From Taishania pollutisoli (GTDB lineage: Bacteria > Bacteroidota > Bacteroidia > Flavobacteriales_D > Crocinitomicaceae), in contig NZ_JACVEL010000017.1 in the NCBI RefSeq assembly GCF_014518315.1, positions 1-35,393 of the forward strand: DNA of 35,393 bases, given 5' to 3'. The notes below the pieces were generated by a model. That model saw only the letters and a program-made list of their open reading frames with translations. It had not been told where the DNA came from and did no database searches. This document shows, piece after piece, positions 26,403 through 32,675 of the stretch; position 1 is the first letter of the stretch; the number at the start of each line of letters is the position of its first letter. Made by a program: the position numbers and the translations under genes.

Positions 26403-26965
26403 ACCTCATTCAGTGGTTTTCGGTCTTTCCCTCCCCCGTTTTTGTATTCAGACGGTGTCATTCCGGTGATCTTTTTAAATTGTCCACTCAAATGCGCGAC
26501 GCTGGAATAATGCAAATGATCTGCAATTTCACTCAGTGTCAATTCATTGTAACTGATCAATTCTTTCACACGTTCGATCTTTTGAGCAATGACAAATTTT
26601 TCAATCGTCGTGTGCTCTGTTTCAGAAAATAATTTGCTGATGTAACTGTAATCCAACTCAATTTGTTCACTCAGGTAATCGGACAAATTAATTGTCAGGT
26701 ACGTGTGTTTATGATGTACCAACTCAATGATAATGTTTTTTACCCGCTCGATCAACTGGTGTTTTTTATCACCGATCAGTTCAAAACCAATCTTTTCGAG
26801 GTTTGTTCCAAGTACTTCTTTTTGAGCATCGCTGATTATACCCGCTACCTTTACTTCTCCCAGGGTAACTGATAAAGGTTCGATATCCAATTTTTCCAAT
26901 TCCGATTTTACCGCCATGATACAGCGGTCGCAAACCATATTTTTGATACGCAACACCTCTTCCAT
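26399..26965 (-). CDS. AraC-family regulator with N-terminal CxxC (HMA-like) domain
   Basis: 188 aa. Residues 1-68 resemble a heavy-metal-associated ferredoxin-like domain with the ligand pair C12/C15 (MVCDRC). Residues about 90-176 are an AraC DNA-binding domain with two HTHs (LSDYLSEQIELDYSYISKLF; LTLSEIADHLHYSSVAHLSGQFKKITGMTPSEY). Family knowledge suggests HMA CxxC motifs bind Cu(I) or similar ions, so this may sense a metal or thiol state (inference). Known metal-linked genes are not adjacent: it is the last gene of the DAHP-synthase operon, nine bases after the MFS gene. Confidence 0.87.
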   Translation of the reverse strand: MEEVLRIKNMVCDRCIMAVKSELEKLDIEPLSVTLGEVKVAGIISDAQKEVLGTNLEKIGFELIGDKKHQLIERVKNIIIELVHHKHTYLTINLSDYLSEQIELDYSYISKLFSETEHTTIEKFVIAQKIERVKELISYNELTLSEIADHLHYSSVAHLSGQFKKITGMTPSEYKNGGGKDRKPLNEV

Positions 26966-26974
26966 ACAACAAAT

Positions 26975-28375
26975 TTATTTAAAATAGTCGAGTGTCTGGT
27001 TATCGGTTGTCAATTGCTCGTCATAATCCGACTTTCGTCCGGTTCTGTCTCTCGGAACAAATAATAGCAACAACCACCCCATTGCGAAGAAGAAAATGAC
27101 AGACAAAATAGAAGAACGCATGTCATTTGTCAGGTACTCCATCAGTCCGAAGAAGAATGTTCCGAATACAATTCCAACCTTTTCAGTAACATCATAAAAG
27201 GAAAAATAAGAAGCGTGGTCTTCTGTTTCAGGGAGAAATTTAGAATACGTTGACCGGGATAAAGCTTGCGTACCTCCCATTACAAGTCCCACTCCTGCCG
27301 CCAGAATATAAAACCCGAACGGTGTTTTCAGGAAATAAGCACTTACACACAGCGGAATCCATACTGCAACGACAATCAGCAAGGATCGAACGTTTCCTAC
27401 TACTGTCGAAATCCTGGAGAGCAAAAATGCCCCCAAAGCTCCCAATAACTGGATCAGCAGAATGGCGATAATCAAACCCGTTGTCGCCTGATCTTCATAC
27501 TTACCTGCAAAAATCTCTCGTTTGGCATACAAAACAGCCATGAGCATTACGGTTTGAACCCCTGTATTGAAAAAGAAAAATGAATTCAAAAAACGCTTTA
27601 GCTTCGGTTGGGTTCTAAACTCTTTCAATACTTTCTTTAATTCCCGGAATCCGTTCATTAAAACCCGGGAGGATTTCGGTCTGTTGTACACGTTGTTTGG
27701 CAAAACACGGTAAGTGATCTGGCTGAAACCGATCCACCAGACTCCGACGAGGATGAAACTGACATTGGTGTATTCTTTTCCGATTCCCATAACAATTCCC
27801 AGGCAAACGATCAGCAACAACATACTCCCCAGGTATCCCATTGTATAACCGCTGGCAGATATCCGGTCGTGGTCTTCGGGTGCTGCGATTTCGGGTAGGA
27901 ATGCATTATAGAATACCAAACTGTTCCAAAACCCGATACTTGCCAAAAATACAGACAACATTCCAACCTCCAGTGGAGCTTGTCCGAACCAATAAAGGGA
28001 AATGCAGGAAAATGCTCCCAGGTAGCAGAAAAACTTCATGAATTTCTTCTTGCTTCCCGTCAGATCGGCAACTCCGGAAAGCATCGGTGACAAAATAGAG
28101 ACGATGAGAAATGAAAACGATAAGGTAAAGGACATTAAAACAGAGGGAGAAAGCTGCGTTCCGAAGAAATCGACGACCACATTCACTCCTTCCGGTACTT
28201 CTTCCAGCTGTAATCCGTGCTGTTGATTGTAGTGACGTAAAAATGCCTGTGTTGTAACCGTATCATAAAAAATAGGAAATATTGCAGATGATATTACCAG
28301 GTTATATACTGAATTTGCCCAATCGTAGAAAATCCAGCCCCGGATCGTCTTTTTATTTCCCTTTTCCAATGTCAT
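26975..28375 (-). CDS. UMF1-family MFS transporter
   Basis: 466 aa with about 12 transmembrane helices. The N-terminal motif IRGWIFYDWANSVYNLVI is characteristic of the UMF1 family (related to yeast Atg22, a vacuolar amino-acid exporter). Bacterial substrates are mostly unknown; amino-acid or other small-metabolite export is plausible. The large loop after TM6 carries basic residues. The start ATG overlaps the stop of the upstream Lys1-like gene by four bases, so translation is probably coupled. Confidence 0.87.
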   Translation of the reverse strand: MTLEKGNKKTIRGWIFYDWANSVYNLVISSAIFPIFYDTVTTQAFLRHYNQQHGLQLEEVPEGVNVVVDFFGTQLSPSVLMSFTLSFSFLIVSILSPMLSGVADLTGSKKKFMKFFCYLGAFSCISLYWFGQAPLEVGMLSVFLASIGFWNSLVFYNAFLPEIAAPEDHDRISASGYTMGYLGSMLLLIVCLGIVMGIGKEYTNVSFILVGVWWIGFSQITYRVLPNNVYNRPKSSRVLMNGFRELKKVLKEFRTQPKLKRFLNSFFFFNTGVQTVMLMAVLYAKREIFAGKYEDQATTGLIIAILLIQLLGALGAFLLSRISTVVGNVRSLLIVVAVWIPLCVSAYFLKTPFGFYILAAGVGLVMGGTQALSRSTYSKFLPETEDHASYFSFYDVTEKVGIVFGTFFFGLMEYLTNDMRSSILSVIFFFAMGWLLLLFVPRDRTGRKSDYDEQLTTDNQTLDYFK

Positions 28376-29601
28376 ACGATGTCTAATTCGTTAGCATAAT
28401 CGCTTAAATAGTTAAAGCCCGGCATCAATCTTCCCTGCAAGTCTGTTTCTGATCCTCGTTCAATCACCCTGTCCGGGTCTTCTCTGAACAGTGGCGGGAA
28501 AACATTTTTGATCAGTTCATTTCCAAAATCTTCTGAGGCGTCTTTCGGTAGTTCGCACGGTAAATTATCAATCGCCATTACTGCAATTGCTCCTTCGTTC
28601 ATAAAATCTGTTTCCGCTTCCGAAACCGGGTCGTATCCATAAACCGGATCGGCAATCTTACTGGAGCGAATGGTACAAGCGATCGGACCGGCGATATCAC
28701 ATGAAATATCAGCAACTACTTTCAATTTCAATCCTTCCTTTCTCAAACATTCTTTTGTCAGCAAAAATGGTGATTTACTACTCCAGAAATGACACGGAAT
28801 GTACATCAGTGTCCCTTTTTCAATGAACTGCTCCAACACGGCTGTATATTTTTCCGGATGGGTGTAAAACTCCCCTTTGTCGAATTCACTTCCATCCTTC
28901 GGTACGTAATAATCTTCAATATCCAGGTGCGTATAAATCGGTTCGTCAAATTGTTTGTTCAGAAATTCAGAAGGCGCAACTTCTTTGATCGGGAGCAAAT
29001 CAATCACTTCCCTGGCACCGTTTCCTACCCTTCCCCATCCTGTCAATACGACTCTTGCATCCGAAGGCAGAACAACTTTACTCAGCTCTCCTTCCATTTC
29101 TTTACGGTTGGCACATTGATTAGCCGGTTTTAGTTCATACATCCCCAGTTTAAGCCCGAGCGTTCTGAAGCCGTTATAACAACCGACAATTCCGGCATAC
29201 CTTCCAAATCCGATAATGCGTTTATCAAATTTGTCTTTCAACACCTCATAATCAATCAACTGGATTTTTTTATCCAGAATTGCGCGCAGTAATTTCTGAT
29301 TATACGGTTGTTTTTTGATTGTATGTGAAAAAAACATAAATTTCTTTTCGGGAATCAAATCTTCCAGATTCACTTCCTTTACTCCGATAATAATGTCACA
29401 TGAAGTTAAATCTTCATTGATTTCAATTCCTTGTGCTTCATATTCTTCGTCTTTAAAGCAACGAATAGCGCTTGGCTGAACCACAATTTTCACTTCGGGG
29501 TACTGTGCTTCTACTGTTTTACATTGTTTGGGAGTCAACGGAACCCGATGATCATTCGGTACCTTCCCTTCTCTGATAATTCCTAATCTAACCTGTTTCA
29601 T
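28372..29601 (-). CDS. Saccharopine/alanine dehydrogenase-like NAD(P) oxidoreductase
   Basis: 409 aa. The N-terminal AlaDh/PNT domain has the likely catalytic K75 (GVKEV) and H93 (FSHTIKKQ). The Rossmann motif is TGWGRVGNG (187-195). The C-terminal segment KVVADISCDIAGPI (294-307), DPVYGYDP and IDNLPCELPKDASEDF (344-359) resembles yeast Lys1 and the saccharopine-dehydrogenase half of LKR/SDH more than alanine dehydrogenase. It therefore probably acts on an amino-acid or imine substrate, which is not defined. No other lysine-pathway gene is adjacent. It is third in the operon; its stop overlaps the MFS start. Confidence 0.82.
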   Translation of the reverse strand: MKQVRLGIIREGKVPNDHRVPLTPKQCKTVEAQYPEVKIVVQPSAIRCFKDEEYEAQGIEINEDLTSCDIIIGVKEVNLEDLIPEKKFMFFSHTIKKQPYNQKLLRAILDKKIQLIDYEVLKDKFDKRIIGFGRYAGIVGCYNGFRTLGLKLGMYELKPANQCANRKEMEGELSKVVLPSDARVVLTGWGRVGNGAREVIDLLPIKEVAPSEFLNKQFDEPIYTHLDIEDYYVPKDGSEFDKGEFYTHPEKYTAVLEQFIEKGTLMYIPCHFWSSKSPFLLTKECLRKEGLKLKVVADISCDIAGPIACTIRSSKIADPVYGYDPVSEAETDFMNEGAIAVMAIDNLPCELPKDASEDFGNELIKNVFPPLFREDPDRVIERGSETDLQGRLMPGFNYLSDYANELDIV

Positions 29602-29637
29602 TTTCTAGCTCGTAGGTTACCTTTTCAGATAATCCGT

Positions 29638-30306
29638 TTAAATTTTAGGTAAATATGTGTCAATAAATTCCCGAACACACCCCTTTCCACCATCTGTCTG
29701 CAATACAATATGGGCGTGTTGCTTCACTTCCTGAACTGCATCTCTCGGGCAAGCCGCGATAGCAACTGTCTTCATAACCTCCAGATCATTGATGTCATCT
29801 CCGATAATGGCTACCTGTGAAACATCCAACCGGAGTTCTTCGAGTATTCTGTTGAGCACTGTTAATTTGCTTTCTCTTGTTACAACGCAATGCTGTATTC
29901 CTAACATTTCAGCTCTTGCCTTTACTGTATTTGAAACAAATCCTGACGAAATAATGGCGAGTTGAAAATTATTTTTGGAGAGGTGAAGGATTGCCATTCC
30001 GTCTTTTGTGTTGAACTTTTTGAACTGATCGCCGGTTTCTGTGAAGTACATGCCCCCGTCGGTCATGACTCCGTCAACATCCAGCACCAGTAATTTAATG
30101 TTGGTTAACTTCTGTTGTAAATGTGCTAAAGGAAATAACGGTTTGAACAATAATGTATACAAATCCACATCATATTCTTCTGCAATTGCCCGTAAATCAA
30201 AGACCGATAATTCCTGCGGGTTTTCTACTCCCAGGTCGGAGAGAAACGCCACATGATCGATTCCGAATTTCGCACAAAGGCCCTTTATATTTCCTTCTAA
30301 AAACAT
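29638..30306 (-). CDS. kdsC: KdsC-like HAD phosphatase with HTH-like N-terminus
   Basis: 222 aa. The HAD domain (about 68-222) matches KdsC, which removes phosphate from Kdo-8-phosphate: nucleophile D76 with D78 (LDVDGVMTDGG), S120, K147 and GDDINDLEVM (169-178). KdsC is usually about 170-190 aa; here the first ~60 residues add a helical module (NIKGLCAKFGIDHVAFLSDLG, then LSVFDLRAIAEEYDVDLYTL) that looks like an XRE-type helix-turn-helix with a shortened recognition helix. It follows the DAHP synthase gene by five bases. It could act on Kdo-8-P or another keto-deoxy sugar phosphate. Confidence 0.82.
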   Translation of the reverse strand: MFLEGNIKGLCAKFGIDHVAFLSDLGVENPQELSVFDLRAIAEEYDVDLYTLLFKPLFPLAHLQQKLTNIKLLVLDVDGVMTDGGMYFTETGDQFKKFNTKDGMAILHLSKNNFQLAIISSGFVSNTVKARAEMLGIQHCVVTRESKLTVLNRILEELRLDVSQVAIIGDDINDLEVMKTVAIAACPRDAVQEVKQHAHIVLQTDGGKGCVREFIDTYLPKI

Positions 30307-30311
30307 CTTTG

Positions 30312-31310
30312 TTATACAATTTTATATCCGACAGCGCCGGCCACAGTTTCCAGGTCTCGCTTCAACGCTGTAAATTCTTCATAATTCAATTGCTGGGATG
30401 CATCTGATTTCGCTACCTTCGGATTGGGATGTGCTTCGATGAGTAAACCATCTACTCCCATTGCTGTACACGCTTTAGCCAGCGGAGCAACGCCGTACGC
30501 ATACCCCATTGCATGCGATGGATCAAGGATTACCGGTAAATTTGTGTATTCCTGTAACCATGCAACTCCACATAAATCAAGCGTAAAACGGGTTTTTGTT
30601 TCAAACGTACGGATACCGCGTTCACACAATACAACGTTCGGATTACCTCCGGAAAGCACAAACTCAGATGCCTGAACAAACTCCTGTAAAGTTGTTCCGA
30701 AACCGCGCTTGATTAATACCGGTTTATCTGTCTTTGCACATGCCCGTAAAATCCCCTGATCATACATCGCTTTCGCTCCGACCTGGATGATATCCGTGTA
30801 TTCGATAATTTCATCAATATGCGTCGCATCCCTGGCTTCCGTAATAACCGCAAGACCATATTCTTCCCGCATTTTTGCGAGCAATTTCAACCCTTCCAGT
30901 CCCATTCCCTGAAATGAATACGGGCTGGTTCTTGGTTTATAACATCCCCCTCGTAACACCGATAAATTTAATGATTTCAGGAGTTCAGAAGCAGACCGGA
31001 TTTGTTCTTCCGATTCTACCGAGCATGGTCCGCCGATTAAAACAGTATGATTAGTCGTTCCGCCGATCACGACATCTCCCAACTGAACTGTTCTCTTTTC
31101 TTTCTGATAAATAGTGGATGCCAGCTGAATGTCTGAATCAAACGCCCAGAATTTCTCTACTTCTTTTTCGATAGCAACCGGAATCGTTTTCATTCCCGCT
31201 CCCGTAATCAATACATCTTTTTCCTGGTAACGGATATGAAATGCCTTTAATTCTGTCGTTAATTCATTTATTCGCTGTGCATTAACGCCAGCTTTCAAGT
31301 GTAAAATCAT
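30312..31310 (-). CDS. aroF: 3-deoxy-7-phosphoheptulonate synthase (type I-beta)
   Basis: 332 aa. It condenses PEP with erythrose-4-phosphate, opening the shikimate pathway. The N-terminal ~85 residues form the ferredoxin-like regulatory domain seen in Thermotoga-type enzymes. The barrel has LIGGPCSVES (91-100), RGGCYKPRTSPYSFQGMG (metal-ligand cysteine) and ILDPSHAMGYAYGV (metal-ligand histidine). The barrel is homologous to Kdo-8-P synthase KdsA, but the N-terminal domain and the KPRTSPYSFQG motif favour DAHP synthase. It is the first gene of the minus-strand operon, with a good promoter 23 bases upstream. Confidence 0.93.
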   Translation of the reverse strand: MILHLKAGVNAQRINELTTELKAFHIRYQEKDVLITGAGMKTIPVAIEKEVEKFWAFDSDIQLASTIYQKEKRTVQLGDVVIGGTTNHTVLIGGPCSVESEEQIRSASELLKSLNLSVLRGGCYKPRTSPYSFQGMGLEGLKLLAKMREEYGLAVITEARDATHIDEIIEYTDIIQVGAKAMYDQGILRACAKTDKPVLIKRGFGTTLQEFVQASEFVLSGGNPNVVLCERGIRTFETKTRFTLDLCGVAWLQEYTNLPVILDPSHAMGYAYGVAPLAKACTAMGVDGLLIEAHPNPKVAKSDASQQLNYEEFTALKRDLETVAGAVGYKIV

Positions 31311-31332
31311 CCTCTTTTTTTAATGAGACCCA

Positions 31333-31363
31333 CAAATGTACGAAATCCTTAGAGTATTTACAA
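31333..31363 (-). promoter_or_regulatory. Promoter of the aroF operon
   Basis: On the minus strand TTG (31361-31363), 20 bases, TACATTTG (31333-31340). The predicted leader is about 17 bases. The rest of the 238-base gap (31341-31548) is AT-rich, and I see no gene or terminator in it. Confidence 0.65.
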
Positions 31364-31548
31364 TTCCTGAAAAGATATCGTATAATTCCTCTGGTAAAAA
31401 ATAAAGGACGTTCGTCTGTAATTAATGATGTTACCCGAACTTCTGTTTAAAAGTAATCGAACAAGGATCAAAAATATAGATTCATTAACGAACAAAGATA
31501 CTTTTTCGTATGGAAATAAAGAGAGATCACAAAAAAAGAGGGATCTGT

Positions 31549-32553
31549 TTATAGCTCTGCTTTGACCAAATTAGCAAAATTAACAATCCCCAATGCTTTT
31601 CTGTCAGCATCAACAACAGGAAGGTATGACACAGTAAACGGGCTGTTTTTAACCGTTTTGAGCATTTCTACAACCGTTGCATTTCCATTGATGGTGATCG
31701 GAGTCGTATTGATCATCTCAACAGGTTCCACCTGATTCAGATCCGCCAGGTTTTTCATCAGTGCTTTTCTGACATCTGCATTTGATATTAATCCTTTAAA
31801 ACCATGAAATTCATCTAAAACCAATGTAAAACCAACACTTCCCCGTTCAATGGATGTAAGAATATTGTTGATCGTTAATTCCGACAAATATACAAACGGA
31901 CATTCTTCCAACGGAGTCATGAAATCCTCAACAATATATGCTGATTCAATTTTTCGTTTGGTCAGGTTCATCAATTGATGTCCTACACTTGGCCCCTTGA
32001 ATAAATAAGACCCGCTGACAGATGATGTTACCCCCATATTTCGGAGAATAAATGATACTTCCCCATTTACTCCACCGTCAACATGTATGGATTTTACAGG
32101 AAACTGTTTTCTGAATTTCCGGATTTTATCAAAGTTTGTTTTGTCAAAAACACCTCCGCTTTGTCCCGGAACCGTTGCCATGATCAGTATAAAGTCGAAA
32201 TGAGCGTATGCTTCAAATACGTCTACAGAAGTTGGTGTAATAACCGCCAGTCCCTTTTTCCCGGTTATAGTTTCAGGAATATTCAACGGCTCTTTCAGGT
32301 CTTCATACTGAAAGGTAATGTATTCTACGGGATGTTGCTCCAAAAGTGCATAATACTTAGAAGGAGTTTCTGTTATAATGTGTAAATCGATCGGTAAATC
32401 ACACCATGTACGTATTTGTTCAATATCATCAAATACAGATACATCATCATTACAATCCACGTGTAGCATATCAACCTGGTGATTGACCAAATCTTCTATG
32501 ACTTCTTTTAATGAACGGGATTTGTCACTGTATACAGATGCTGATATTTTCAC
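31549..32553 (-). CDS. Ribulose-phosphate 3-epimerase-like barrel fused to a CBS pair
   Basis: 334 aa. Residues 1-200 align with ribulose-5-phosphate 3-epimerase: HVD (31-33), DLH (56-58), MATVPGQSGG (125-134; compare MSVNPGFGG in the family), VDGGVN (158-163) and SGSYLF (180-185). All four metal ligands of the family (H31, D33, H58, D159) are kept, but the usual MDG after HVD is NDD. Residues about 206-334 form two CBS motifs (VEDFMTP; ISNADVRKAL; LPVVDADRKALGIVNFANLVKAEL) very like those at the C-terminus of arabinose-5-phosphate isomerase KdsD. Stand-alone Rpe is about 220 aa. The fusion suggests an epimerase or isomerase of pentulose phosphate regulated by a nucleotide ligand (inference). 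It has its own promoter and lies upstream of the aroF-kdsC operon. Confidence 0.82.
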   Translation of the reverse strand: MKISASVYSDKSRSLKEVIEDLVNHQVDMLHVDCNDDVSVFDDIEQIRTWCDLPIDLHIITETPSKYYALLEQHPVEYITFQYEDLKEPLNIPETITGKKGLAVITPTSVDVFEAYAHFDFILIMATVPGQSGGVFDKTNFDKIRKFRKQFPVKSIHVDGGVNGEVSFILRNMGVTSSVSGSYLFKGPSVGHQLMNLTKRKIESAYIVEDFMTPLEECPFVYLSELTINNILTSIERGSVGFTLVLDEFHGFKGLISNADVRKALMKNLADLNQVEPVEMINTTPITINGNATVVEMLKTVKNSPFTVSYLPVVDADRKALGIVNFANLVKAEL

Positions 32554-32575
32554 TTTTTATAATTAAATATTTCCA

Positions 32576-32583
32576 CAAATATA
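32576..32583 (-). promoter_or_regulatory. -7 element of the epimerase-CBS gene
   Basis: TATATTTG on the minus strand, a perfect TAnnTTTG, 22 bases before the ATG. No TTG is found at the expected distance. Confidence 0.55.
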
Positions 32584-32612
32584 CATTTTAAAGCCGGTCC
32601 TTTGGTCTTTCC

Positions 32613-32652
32613 AAAACAAAAAGAACCTCCCGAAATTCATGAGAGGTTCTTT
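32613..32652 (-). terminator. Intrinsic terminator of the repeat-rich surface protein
   Basis: On the minus strand a 10-bp stem (32643-32652 with 32620-32629) is followed by a T-rich run (32613-32622). It lies 23 bases past the stop codon. Confidence 0.85.
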
Positions 32653-32675
32653 CTGATCTTTTACCGGAACGGCAA

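Noticed and set aside
30312..31310. Possibility that the DAHP synthase is Kdo-8-phosphate synthase (KdsA)
   Set aside because: The N-terminal ferredoxin-like domain and the KPRTSPYSFQG motif are those of type I-beta DAHP synthase; however, the KdsC neighbour keeps the substrate question open.
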